From: Calonectria ilicicola | Lineage: Eukaryota; Ascomycota; Sordariomycetes; Hypocreales; Nectriaceae | Assembly (NCBI GenBank): GCA_020809705.1 | Contig: CP085825.1 | Coordinates: 5,270,001 to 5,334,000, forward strand | DNA length: 64,000 nucleotides | Reading direction: 5' to 3' | Notes under the pieces: model-generated | Databases searched by the model: none | Seen by the model: the letters and a program-made list of their open reading frames with translations, nothing else | Told to the model about the DNA's origin: nothing | Part shown: positions 47,700-58,553 of the stretch, piece after piece | Position numbering within the stretch: the stretch's first letter is position 1 | Layout: each line of letters starts with the position of its first letter | Translations under genes and position numbers: made by a program

Positions 47700-48454
47700 G
47701 CGCTCTTTCCTAAAAAAAGGTAGTGGTGACGGGAATGGAGGCGAGCGGAAGAAGGTAGATCATTGGTGGGGCGTCAAATGGTTGGCTTCCTCGTTTGGTC
47801 TTTATTGATGCAAAGGAAGGGGGGCGGACTCAAATCTGACGAGGGCATGACGCATTTGCTGGCTAAGACAGCCCCTGAAAGCACTGGGCATCATCCTTTT
47901 GTTCTCCAATAAAGAACTCGAGTTTAAAATAAGCGAGCGCTTCCGTGACTAAATGCTTCCGATGATTAAATGCTGTGAATGATGGTTCCTGAAATATGTA
48001 AACAAGGATGCGGCTTCAAACAATCTTATGTTTCATTCCTTATCTCACTTCATACCCGTCAAGACGAACAATCAGCTCCTCAATTTAATGTGGAATATTG
48101 AAGTTCAGAGTTAGCGATAAACGTTTTCTGTCTTTTTTTTGCCTTTTTGCTCATGACGTGGATGCACTTCAGTATGGTCACCGCTGTTCGAGGTCATATC
48201 CTATTTTGTTGAGAAACAGCCTAGCATTTGGTTCAACTTTTCAGGAGGTCTAAAGAAAAAAAAACTATACTATACACGTGGGTTGAACCCACCCAGCTGC
48301 GGATGTCCTGGTCTATCGCCGTTAATCACCATGATTTGAGTCGGCCATGCACTTGAATGACAATACAACTTTCTCAATATAAACCAGAGCCAGACACCAT
48401 CGCCACCTCTATCAGGAGCACTCGGGGGCCTTTTTCAAGCTTATGTTGGCGTGT
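47700..48454. other. Convergent spacer with a palindrome
   Basis: Between the ends of CPC-2 and OST3. A 15-nt palindrome, GTGGGTT-G-AACCCAC at 48278-48292, overlaps a CACGTG-like core. No gene is supported. Confidence 0.55.
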
Positions 48455-49616
48455 CTACATAAAAGGAGGCAAGGAAAACGGGTAACCGCCGTTCTTGACA
48501 CGGAACACGCTGAGAAGGAAGCTGTAAACGAGGAATAGAATACCTCCCCAGGCAATCACAGCGACTTGTTGTGTTTTGGAATCTGCAATTCTTGGAACTT
48601 TGATCGCCAGTGAGATCGCACAGAATGACAGGACACCATCTGGAAGTAAGATTAGCGAAGAGTCGTGATCAGGGTGAGAAAAGTATCTTACAAAGAGCCG
48701 CAACAATCTGTGTCTCCAAACCAAATTGGTTTTGAAATCCAGGAGCGACGTATTTCACTCCGCCACGTCCGTCACCAGCAACGTAGGGCACCTTGCGGAT
48801 GTGGTTGAACATGTGCCCACTTGTGAATAGGAGAATCGAGATCAGACTAATCGATGCCCAGATGTTGCGATTTTGGATTACAGGGAGAACGTAACGCGAT
48901 GTGGTCACCAAAGCAGTGCCAACGCCGAGGGCAATAGTAATTGAGGTGATCCATCGCATCCAGTTTATCGGCCGCTTGACGGGTGGGTGAGGTCGATCGG
49001 GGAGGTGACGGGTGACCCAAGAGTGTATTTGTTCAGCGGTAGGTGGGCTATTTGTGATTAGAAATTTCATACGTCATGTCGTGGTCTCCGAACTACTCAC
49101 CCGCTGGTAAAGTCGTACCGGAGGGGCTCTTGCGACTCGACGGCGTGTGGACCTTGTGTGGGCTGGAAGAGAAGGAGGACAGGTGCAGTTTGAAGACCAA
49201 GCTGGTGCGTGTCAGGAGTGTATATTCACCTGAGGAGATCCAATTCGCATGGTCAGTCAACTTACAGACATGAAGATATCTCGGCCATCGGAGAAATCCA
49301 ATGTTCCAAAGAGCATTCGGGATTCGCCAGACTTGTCACCTTTAGGCCAGCTCTTGCTAATGAGATCCCATTCTGGCTGGAACTCGCGGCACAATTGACA
49401 CCCAAACCTTGGGTCCAAGGCCGTCAACAAAACTGCCACGCTGTAGTCCCTAGGCGTTGCCGTCAAAGATTTGTAGGAGCCATCATTGAGCTTCAAGGGT
49501 GAGGAGCTCTGGGCTTTGGCGTGGAATTCGTTAAATCGTTCAGCGGTCGATTTCTTTGCGGCCGCTACGCTCGTAATGAGCAGGAAGGCAGAAAAGAGCG
49601 AAGAGAAGAAACGCAT
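48455..49616 (-). CDS. OST3: Oligosaccharyltransferase subunit Ost3/Ost6
   Basis: Four exons on the minus strand: 49266-49616, 49101-49201, 48692-49047 and 48455-48639 (330 residues). A signal peptide (MRFFSSLFSAFLLITSVAAA) precedes a thioredoxin-like lumenal domain with the redox pair CQLC (C73 and C76). Four hydrophobic segments follow, typical of Ost3/Ost6 and mammalian MAGT1/TUSC3. In the ER the subunit forms transient mixed disulphides with nascent chains and so promotes N-glycosylation of cysteine-bound sites. The exon 2 acceptor was placed at CACCAG before LGLQTAPVLLLF; an AG 28 nt upstream would shift the frame. Yeast Ost3 and Ost6 are paralogues; a single such gene is usual in filamentous fungi. 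Confidence 0.92.
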
Positions 49617-50069
49617 CGTTAGGAAACACGACCTCTGGTTTAGGGAGATTGATAGGAAGCAGGTTGGCCGATTGGCCTCGGAATCAATGGGTTGAAGTGG
49701 CCACTAATTGAATGGATCCAACGGAGCTGGAAGCTGAGGTGGCCTCTGAACTTGGTACGACGCGGCCCACTTACCTAAGCAGAAACGCTTGGAGCAAGCC
49801 TGTGACTTAGGAGCTCTTAGTCACGTGTCGTGTAAGCGCTTATGACCGCTAGCTTCTTTCGGCATCATGTTTACATTGATCCAAAACACCGCTCAACTTG
49901 AGTCTTTGACGTTTCCATCCCACCTCAGCCTTCATGCGCCAAAGTTCATGAACCCCGCAGCTGTCGCCTCCATCACCCAAAAGCAAAAGCCTTGTCACAA
50001 TATCAACTTTGGCTTCACCACAAAACCACCCAATTCTCTCTAGTCATTTTACCCAAAACGCACATCAAC
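49617..50069. promoter_or_regulatory. Bidirectional promoter region
   Basis: 453 nt between the divergent starts of OST3 and the coiled-coil gene, with one CACGTG E-box at 49822-49827. Confidence 0.5.
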
Positions 50070-51846
50070 ATGGGCGCAAGGACGGCGGAGGTAAAGCATC
50101 TGGCTTTTCAATGAGATAGAGCCTAGCACGATGCTAACCTTGTTTTTTTTACAGCGCGTAGCTCGAATAAGCGATCTTTCTATGAATCATCAAAAGAACA
50201 TGCACCAAATCGACCTAGTCAATCGAGACGAGGAGGCTCGCCGGCTCAAACTACGCCTTTTGTCTCTTCGAGACGAAAACGCTGCTTTGAAAGACCGACT
50301 TTCTCAGAAAGACTCGCACATTGACGTCATTTCTCGACAAGGAGACGATGCTCAGGCAGAGCTGAATGAATACCGGGAGAAGATTAGACTCCAGGACGTA
50401 AAACTGAAGAAGCAAGGCAACGAGCTGGGAGCCCTAAAGGTAAAGTCAAAGGTCCCATCGGCTGAGCGACTAGCTAATCGTGTCTAGACGGAGTTGGAAT
50501 CTCTCAACGGCTCCATAGAAGACTCGAGCAAAGCCCTCCAAGAAAAGTTCGCTCTCAACCGAGAACTAAGCCGAATTCGACCTGAGATTGAACACTTGAA
50601 ATCCCAACTGACGAACCATCAATCTGTGGTGGCCGAAAAACATGAGTTGCAAAGACAGCTCAACTCTCTTGAAGTAGAGCTAGAAAACGAAAAGCGATCC
50701 AAACAGCGGATGCTGCAGAAAATGGACTCTGATGCAGGAGATGAACTGAAGGCTCGATTAGCAGCGGCTGAGTCGGATAGGAAGGAATGGGAAAAGGCGA
50801 AGAGGAAATACGAGAGCGACCTCAGAGAGGCGGAAGGCGAACGCGAACAATTGGCTGAGCGGGTTTCAACAATGAAGTTGAAGCTGAAGGGTGTCCAATT
50901 TGAGCTGAAAGAGACGCGAGATGTACTTGCCAAATGTCGCACAGAGCTTGAATTGGCGCACAAATCATCACGGACGGCAAATGCACCACAGAAGAAGGCA
51001 ACAACCACGAAGAGTCAGGCATCCCGCAAACGCCGTATTCATGACATAAGCATGGAGGATATCAGCATTGGCACGCCAGGTCCTGATGAAGCTACTCTGA
51101 AGCGGCCGCTTAAGAAGCGTGCAGCAGATTATGCTTTAGTCGGGGAGAAGTCCACCTTTTCCGTCACACCTTTCCTAAGCAAAACCAAGAATGTCTCGGA
51201 TGAGTCTATCGAAGCAATCTCTCCAGTTGCCAAACATGGTTTGGTTTCGGAATATGTTGCAGAAGAAGATGAAGCTACAGTTGATGAAGAGGAGACGCAA
51301 GTTTCAAAGCCTAGCCCTGAGCCCCCGAAGAACCCGATTGAGAGTCTCGAAAGCGATGCCGAGAGGTCCTCAAGTCCCAAAACCCAAAAGCCGCGTGGCA
51401 GGCCTCGCAAGGTCTTGGATGATGCCCCAACCTTGAAAAAGAATATGCCGAGTGCGTCATCGAAGAAGATCAAGGAATTTCAAGTTAACGCTAAGCTTGA
51501 TATGGTGGAGGAAGAGCCAGAGGTCTCTGAACAGGAAAACGGCGCAGGCAAGAAACGTACGAAAGGACTAGGACAGAAGGCCAAGGCGTTGGAATCAAAG
51601 TCCAGCAACACAAGTGTTATGGAGACAGATGGTCGGAAAAAGAAGCGCAAAATCCTTGGAGCCAGTAACAAGACATTGTTTGACGATGATGATGCCGAGA
51701 TAGTTCCCAAGCAAACAAAGATACAGCTTGGCGCAGGTCGAAAGCTGAAGGCTCCCTTGGGAGGTGTATCTAATGCCTTCGGAGGAAAGACCTTTTCGCC
51801 TTTGAAAAGGGACAGAAGAGGAGTTGGTGCAAGCTTTTTGGTATAA
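50070..51846 (+). CDS. Coiled-coil nuclear protein with AT-hook, unidentified
   Basis: Three exons, 50070-50090, 50155-50439 and 50488-51846, give 554 residues. Exon 1 encodes only MGARTAE. From about residue 15 to 295 the sequence is almost continuous heptad-type coiled coil, rich in E, K, L and Q. The second half is disordered and basic/acidic, with a bipartite nuclear-localisation-like run (RKRRIHD), an AT-hook-like KPRGRPRK and a C-terminal SPLKRDRRGVGASFLV that looks like a conserved tail. The layout (N-terminal coiled coil, disordered basic tail) recalls monopolin Lrs4/Mde4 or other kinetochore/chromatin scaffolds, but I cannot name the family. The second intron is only 48 nt. Confidence 0.8.
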
Positions 51847-52305
51847 GTCTGGAAGATTATTGGGCATAATGGATGGTCTATTCGGGAACACGGGCATGCT
51901 TGCATGGGTGGCGTTATGTTTAACAGCTGGTAGTTTTACCATGAATGATTAAGTGTTTGATTACACAACGTTTTAACACAGGTACGCTTCAGTCGATGGT
52001 TCAAGGGTGAAAAGCGTCAGTAGCATGTAAAAACACCATGGGTAGCCAGCCTACAAGCGCTTGGGACCTTAACTCCGCTGGCAAATGAATTGGGGAGAGA
52101 AAAAAAAACTCTGTGCATGCTCATAGGCTTTTTCTTGTCGTCGCAAGCTCGGGGCGCCTCACACCAAACGTAAACCAGAACCAAAAAAAGAAAAGTGGGC
52201 CCAGGTAAGATGAACCACTCCAAAGATCTCACTGAGAAGGATCTTACCCTGGACTCTATTCTTTATTGTAGAGAATTGTACGCCTACCAGCCTAGGCATT
52301 ACGCC
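51847..52305. other. Spacer before MRM2
   Basis: No gene is supported. The MRM2 frame stays open upstream to an alternative in-frame ATG at 52210. Confidence 0.55.
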
Positions 52306-53625
52306 ATGTTAACTCAGCAAAGCGCATGTATAAAAAAGGTTTTGTACTCATATTGCCAGCCTAGCACTTTGATAACTCCATACTCGACCTTCAGGTGGCT
52401 TGCTCGTAATGCCTCTTCGACATCGCGCTGGAAGCAAAGGCAAGGTCGTGATGCATTTGCTAAAGATGCAAAGGTTCAAGGACTTAAAAGTCGCGCCGCA
52501 TTCAAGTTGCTAGAGGTATGTTAAAAAGCTAGTGCTAGGCCATGTAGACCTAAATTTCCATTGTTGCGTTACTAACAAGTTGAAGATGGATGCCAAGTAT
52601 AAAATTTTCAAGGGCAACGGGCAGACAATTATCGATTTGGTGAGGGCGATTTTCTGACTTGGTTCACATTTGTCAAACTAATGGCCGAAAACTCAGGGTT
52701 ATGCCCCGGGGAGTTGGTCTCAGGCAAGTCGATGATTCTTTTGATTCTTAGATGGTTGGCTTATTCCTCAACAACAGGTAGCATTGGAGAGAACACGCCC
52801 CCATGGCCGTGTGATTGGCATCGATCTCATCCCAGCTCAGCCGCCGCGGGGTGTTACCACTTTCCAAGGAGATTTTCTCTCCCCTAGCGTGCAAGCCCTG
52901 GTCAAAGTCTTCATTACTGATTCTCACCAACGTTGGGCACGTACTACGGAGCGTGACTTTGATGGCGAAATGCAACCACGGGTTATTGATATGGAACGAC
53001 ACGGCACTTCTTTACCAGAGGCACCGAAACCAAACTCGGATATTTCTTTGCCCGAGCGTCTTGTAGATGTTTGTCAACCCCATTACCAGACAATTCGAGT
53101 GGCAGATGATTGTTCGTTTTTTTCCCCAGTCCACTGACCAAGTACTTAGGTTGTCTTGAGTGACATGTCAGCACCCTGGGACCAAACATCTGGTTTCAAC
53201 GTGAACACATTGAGTAATCCTTATCATAGGCTAATGAACACGAGCGGAAACACATTCCGTGATCACGCCGGCAGTATGGTGAGTTGAATAGCACAGCGAA
53301 TCCAGCTTGAAAAGAGCAATAATAGGTGACTGGGCAATAGGATTTGTGCAATGCGGCTCTGTATTTCGCCAGTGATACCCTCAAGTCTGGCGGACACTTT
53401 ATATGCAAGTTCTACCAAGGTTCCGAGGACAAGCAACTCGAAATGAAACTCAAGTCTTTATTTGCAAAGGTATATAGAGAAAAGCCCGAGTCCTCAAGAA
53501 AAGTAAGTGGTTAATCGACCCTGATGTATGACAATAGTTGGTTAACCTTGAGCCAGGAGAGCAAGGAGGCCTATTTCGTTGCGCTGCGAAGGAAGGGTAG
53601 TGTGGTCATAGGCTCAAATTCATGA
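52306..53625 (+). CDS. MRM2: Mitochondrial 21S rRNA 2'-O-methyltransferase Mrm2 (FtsJ/RrmJ family)
   Basis: Seven exons: 52306-52515, 52586-52639, 52697-52723, 52778-53068, 53150-53278, 53341-53502 and 53557-53625 (313 residues). Exon 3 is a 27-nt micro-exon (GYAPGSWSQ) followed by a GC-AG intron with the donor CAG|GCAAGT. The N-terminus from this ATG is Ser/Thr/Arg-rich, fitting a mitochondrial presequence. The SAM site DLGYAPGSWSQ is built across exons 2 and 3. The RrmJ tetrad is complete: K67 (SRAAFKLLE), D199 (VVLSDMSAPWD), K260 (GHFICKFYQG) and E295 (ESKEAYFVAL). The enzyme methylates a uridine in the A-loop of mitochondrial large rRNA. An in-frame ATG at 52210 would add 32 residues. A longer-than-usual insert separates the two core halves. 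Confidence 0.88.
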
Positions 53626-53867
53626 ATTAGGGCATACGCGAGGGATGTGCCATTGACTAGAACATAACGGAGCGCAAATTGTACATATATCACATTGAAT
53701 GATCATTATTGACGGAGCAATGCGCAAGAATTTCATTGTAGAATTTTGTGATACCTAGCCACGCCAATTCCATGCAATACCCATTTGCAAGCCCAATTTC
53801 GGCTTTAAGAGCCGTATAGACTGGCCGGAACTCCCCCAAAGGCCACTCATTTTTACAACCAACTCTC

Positions 53868-54684
53868 TTAGACCTTGAAACCACGCGAGCGTCTGCGACC
53901 ACGGGCACGCTCGAACTTGCGGCCCTTAGACTCAACGTAGGGTTTCTATACTTGATGTTAGAGTGGCCTCGCACCATGCAATGGATGGAAGTACGTACCT
54001 TGTTGGAGTGGGGACCGAAGCCGAAGTGCTTGACAGCCTCACGGCTGTTCTTGGGACCACGGAGGATCAGAGTGTTGCTACCAGTGGGAGCACGGAGAGC
54101 AAGCTGATCCAGGGTGATGGCCTCACCACCAGCAGCAACAATGCGGGCGCGGGCAGTGGCGGTGAATCGCAGGGCAGCGACGGTCACCTTGGGGAACTGC
54201 AGGAGGCGGTTGTCATCGGTAACGGTACCGACAATGACGACAGTGCGCTTCTCGCCCTCCTTGTTGATATTGGCCACAATGCGAGACAGGGAGACCGGAG
54301 GTCGGTTGATCTTGGACATGAAAAGTCGTCGGAGAACAACCTTGTTGAAGGAAGCGTCGGTACGACCTAGAATTTGAACTGTTAACTCGTTGTCGGAAGC
54401 TGGACGACTGAAGAACGTACGAGCCAGGAAGCGGTAGAGCTTCACCAAGAGCTTAAGGTAGACATTGTCGCTCTTGGGGGCAGTGCGGTGCGTGCCCTTG
54501 ACGTGGTGGCGGTTGAGATCGATACCTGTAGAGTGAAGCCATCGTCAGCCATTTAATTCAAGCATGCTCAAAAATAGGCTACACTGTCTTGAGATTCAAG
54601 ATGGTGCCTGATCGCAAGGAAGATAGCGCGAGGCCATTCCCTACTCGCATACAGAGGCTGATTTGAAGAGCTTCACATACCCAT
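53868..54684 (-). CDS. RPL18: 60S ribosomal protein eL18
   Basis: Four exons on the minus strand: 54681-54684, 54421-54525, 53999-54366 and 53868-53945 (184 residues). Exon 1 is only four bases (ATGG). The second intron is 54 nt, a multiple of three and free of stops, so a naive frame reads straight through; splicing restores the conserved [15 protein letters not shown]. The product starts [14 protein letters not shown] and contains [41 protein letters not shown] and a basic C-terminus RSRGFKV, all eL18 hallmarks. Two TTAGGGC motifs lie upstream. Tail to tail with MRM2 (242 nt apart). Confidence 0.95.
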
Positions 54685-55686
54685 GGCGGCGGTTGTCGCT
54701 GTGCAATTTGGCGATGCTGGGTGGTGGTGCGGTCTGATTCCCTTCACTTTCAGGAAAACAGAATTAAGGGCATAGTGGGTACAATTCCAAAGGCGAATTT
54801 TAGGGCGGTCAGAGATGGCAATTAGGGCAAACAGGCTGGTTACATCAGCATGTATCTCGCCTTCGGCTGATCGCTGGCTAAATAACCCTACTAGTGCGCC
54901 ACCTGGTTTGCCCTCTTGAGGATTAATCCGATGTCCTCCTAGTGATACCTCCCTGGTTAGTTGCCTGGTCACGGGCGAAAATTAATCGAGAATGATTGGT
55001 TGTGTGAAAAATAGAAGAGATCCTTCAACTTGTCACGAGCCATAAAAATATTAGGGACTCAATAAAATAAGGCTTCAGCCCTATGCTAATAATTATGATC
55101 GATATGTTTTAACACTAATTAACTCTGACAATGAAGAATGTGTCTGACCAGGACCATCTCATATTCTATGAAGGTCTTCCCTTTTGCGAATGTAGGCACC
55201 GAAATTCGTGACCTCCCTGCGATGGCTCCACCGTCATAGAGAGGGGGCTGAACTGGAACCTCTTCGGGAGTGCTTGATGGTTGATTCAGATATGCTAAGA
55301 TAAAAAACAACAGTGGAAAACTCGAACCGCTGGCCGCGACCTCCCGCCTCGGCGGTATCATCTTAATGATCGAGTGGATATGATAGTGGCCATCCCAAAA
55401 TCGGTCACGTCTGAGATGAAGTTGGGGGTAACTCTACATATGTATCTAATTTTGAAGACATCCGTTTATCCATCAACTTGCGCCATGTCATAACGCCTGC
55501 TTCTTTATTCCTTTTCTGCGAAGAGGGTAGTGAATCTCGCAACCACTTCCTTACTCTTATAGGTTGACCCACGCCTGTACTATTCTATCCTCCTAAGATC
55601 CTGACGTTTGGTTTGCTCCATGCCGACTATTTAAACGAATTCCATATATAATGGCCCAAAATAATATTATCACAAACTGCGACACG
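54685..55686. other. eL18 promoter and spacer
   Basis: The first 150 nt hold two TTAGGGC motifs. The rest is AT-rich; an 80-codon minus-strand frame at 55119-55361 shows no recognisable domain and is not called. Confidence 0.5.
54800..54828 (+). promoter_or_regulatory. Two TTAGGGC motifs upstream of eL18
   Basis: Copies at 54800-54806 and 54822-54828, 22 bp apart and about two helical turns, 116 and 138 nt before the start codon on the opposite strand. They match the motifs upstream of eL19 and CPC-2. Confidence 0.5.
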
Positions 55687-56940
55687 TCATAGAGAATGAG
55701 GTTCAGCATCTGGCCCGAGATTAACGAGGAAGTCGCGAGTCATTTCAAAACTGAGCCAACTTGATGCCATACTTGGGGCAACTTTAAGGAGGTTGGGTAC
55801 TATGCCTTTGTAAAGGCCTTTGATGCCCTCTTGGGCAACTATCACCCGGACAGCGTCCGTAATGCCCTTGTATTGGTAGCCCATTCCCGACATGGTGTTG
55901 ATTTGGAAACGCCTACGGAGCACATCGCTACCACAATGATTAGCACTATAACCAGTCTCGAACAAATGGGCATGCACTTACAAGGGATAAGTACAAGTTT
56001 GAGCAACTGCGCCGGAAACTGCACCAGCTAGGAGTTTTCGAGGGGCGCTAGGGTTTTGTTCTCCTTCCAAGGTAAGATACTTCCGAACCGACTCATACAC
56101 CATGAAATTGAGACCAACCTGGAAAGAAACGTCAGCAAATTTGTCCACCTCTCAACTCACACCAAGGACTCACATAGGGAGCAACCCCAGCAACAGTCGG
56201 TATTATCCCCCGATACAATGCTAGGATGCCGCCTTCAGTTTTATACATGCGTGTCAGTGTAATCCACATGCCCGGAAGCTTCTCAGGTCGGTCTCCTAGC
56301 TCGGCAAAACTTGCTGATTGAATAGAGAGTCGTGTTCGGACGATATCAAGTGGATATGTGAAGAATACGGAAGTGATTCCTGCAATACCACCGCAAATCA
56401 GACGGCTGAAAGGTGAGAGGTCTGCACCCGGGGAGCTTTCAAAGAAATTCTAAGGGAGTTAGTTCACTTCTCCCTTATAAAACAACAACAATGCGCACCC
56501 GCTTATAAAAATTGTAGCTGCTGAACTGAACAGCTGAGTATGGTACAATGCGGATGCAGTTGGTGCCATTGCCACGCATAAACCCTCTCCAACCCTCTTC
56601 TCTCCACATCTTAGCCAGCGCCTGCCCGACAGAGAGCTTGTAAGCGTCCCGCCCGACGCTTTGAACTTGCATGAGAATCTTTAGACGTTCAAGGGGCGAG
56701 ACAACTGTTCGGGAAACGGCGCCAGCAACGCCACCTGCGCAAAATGCAGCAACGACGGGCCGAGAGAGGACATCTTGGAGTTGTTCGAGCCGCTTATTGG
56801 CGACACCCGGCGAATTGACCATGTCTGGCGCTGACTATTCAACATTAGCGAATGATTGCTTTGGAGGTGGATTCAAAGAAAATCAAGATTCGGTCATTGT
56901 AGAGCAGGCAAACGTGAAAAGGTAGACGTACGGTCGACAT
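55687..56940 (-). CDS. Mitochondrial carrier (SLC25) family protein
   Basis: Five exons on the minus strand: 56932-56940, 56499-56834, 56174-56449, 55982-56118 and 55687-55927 (332 residues). Exon 1 is nine bases (Met-Ser-Thr). The three-repeat SLC25 layout is complete: signatures [22 protein letters not shown] and [11 protein letters not shown], the last split by an intron, each followed by an even helix. The block beginning [19 protein letters not shown] and the second repeat [16 protein letters not shown] resemble the yeast YPR011c / CoA-carrier branch, which moves adenosine phosphosulphate, CoA-type or related nucleotides across the inner membrane. Substrate is therefore a guess. An internal ATG at 56822 begins a long frame and could be mistaken for the start. 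Confidence 0.88.
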
Positions 56941-56951
56941 ATCGGAAGACT

Positions 56952-57887
56952 CTACTGCCGGGTTGCAGAGGACAGCTGAATCAGGTTGGGAAGAGTGTTT
57001 TGAACCAGCTCCTCGACGACCTTAATCTTGGTTTAACCCAGGCCTGTCTTATCAACAAAGGCTAGCTTGACGAGATCAAGTGGATATATGAGCCTTGTGG
57101 GCAATTATTCCGAGCTGATTCTTTTTGAGGTATAGTGTATCGGAGGCGGCTGTGCTATTGAGAAGGGTGTTGTGTTCCAGGAGGATGAAGGAGGTAAGGG
57201 GGACTCGGCAATCATCGGGGAGGAGCCGGATGATTTTGCGCCAGAGCCAACGGTAGGTTATGCGGGAAGACGGGTAGCTAGCTTGTCGATTCGCTACGTC
57301 GACAGCAGCGGTCGCCGTTAATGGAGGTCGCAGAGGTATTGGAGAGGCAGGCGGCCCATGGAGACGATGCGGTGGTTGATGAAGATGTTGGATGGGGCGC
57401 GTGGACCGGCGATGCGGATGACATCGGGGCGCGTGTGGTCCCGGTATTCTCTCGCCTCGGAGATGGCTTGGTGGGGTTGTGGCTTGGAGCTGGCTGGTGG
57501 TCTCCGACCTGGCCAGCTAGTTGGCTAACGGAAAGCCAATGAAATGAAATGGGTCTAGTGACTGACGGGAGATCGCAGGTACGTGGCAAGGATGTCAATT
57601 TTGCATTTGAACTGCTGATTTTGAATCGAGAATCTGATGATGGCCTTGTTTTCTAGGGTGGTCAAGCGAATGACAATGCCGTTAGGAATCGAAACCTCAA
57701 AGTTTGTCAAGCCTTTTTTGCTGGTTTCGTCTACACAGATGGGAGGGCCCCTGCCGCTAAAGTTGACTAAGACAGTGAAGCTACAGCAGTCGTGGGTTGA
57801 GGTAGTACTGCAACTCGTGCTTAATGCCTGTCCATATCTTCCAAGCTGACTAGGGGCGATGACGCCTAATTTTATAACCCGAATCAA
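56952..57887 (-). pseudogene. Possible decayed gene (coding-like, frame-broken)
   Basis: Several minus-strand segments look coding but sit in different frames. Segment 57555-57887 contains NGIVIRLTTLENKAIIRFS; 57318-57516 contains RPDVIRIAGPRAPSNIF; 57076-57340 contains RWLWRKIIRLLPDD; and 56952-57070 contains KVVEELVQNTLPNLIQ after an in-frame TAA. No start codon and no consistent set of introns joins them. It could be a decayed gene, the pyrimidine-rich promoter of the downstream carrier gene, or a real gene whose introns I cannot place. I do not recognise the protein. Confidence 0.2.
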
Positions 57888-58553
57888 GTAGGTTTTGTGG
57901 CGACTTTACTCTGCCTCATGTTTACGACTTCGAGCTGCACCCACGCATTGGCATTTTATTAATATACTAAACTTCAACTTAATAGCAGTGTGGAATATAT
58001 ACGGCTCGTAGTTTTGGATTGAGATTGTAATTTCATTAAGAGATATATATGGACGACTCTTTTGAAACCAGCATTCCAAGGCGATGTAGGTTGACCCCTT
58101 GTGAGCTCGCATCGAGAAAAGAGTGAAGTATCTCATGTTAGACCCCCCTGACATTGATGGTTTATAAAATATGATGTTTAATTTCAATCAAGGCAGGAAT
58201 TATAGATGAAATAACTGGTGACAGGACTAAAGCGCCAATGGGCATTTCCCTTGCGACCTTGTGCCTTCTTTTTTTCTTTTTACGATCAACTATCTAAACT
58301 TCCCGTGAATGTGTACTTCCGCATGAAACACGCCCCATCAAATACCATCAATCTTGTAAATAGAGGAGGGCCGCATGGCCGAACTTTGAGTCCTGGGATA
58401 ATTCTACGAGGCCAACACCCGGTCTGGCCAGCAAGTCGGTGCTATAAATATCAAGTGAGAGGGAAACAACCACATCCGAGTCAGAAAGCATTAACTTTTT
58501 CCTAAAGAACTTGGCCTACGACGAGTAGATGCCTTGGCCTCGAGAATAAGCGT
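57888..58553. other. AT-rich spacer
   Basis: Downstream of the SR-protein gene. No supported gene or RNA. Confidence 0.5.

Noticed and set aside
48270..48300. GGTTCAACCCA resembling a tRNA T-arm on the minus strand
   Set aside because: The stem pairs as a continuous palindrome with a wrong loop size, and no D- or anticodon arm precedes it.
55119..55361. 80-codon minus-strand frame with one hydrophobic stretch
   Set aside because: No recognisable family, start context or neighbouring exon; not enough evidence for a gene.
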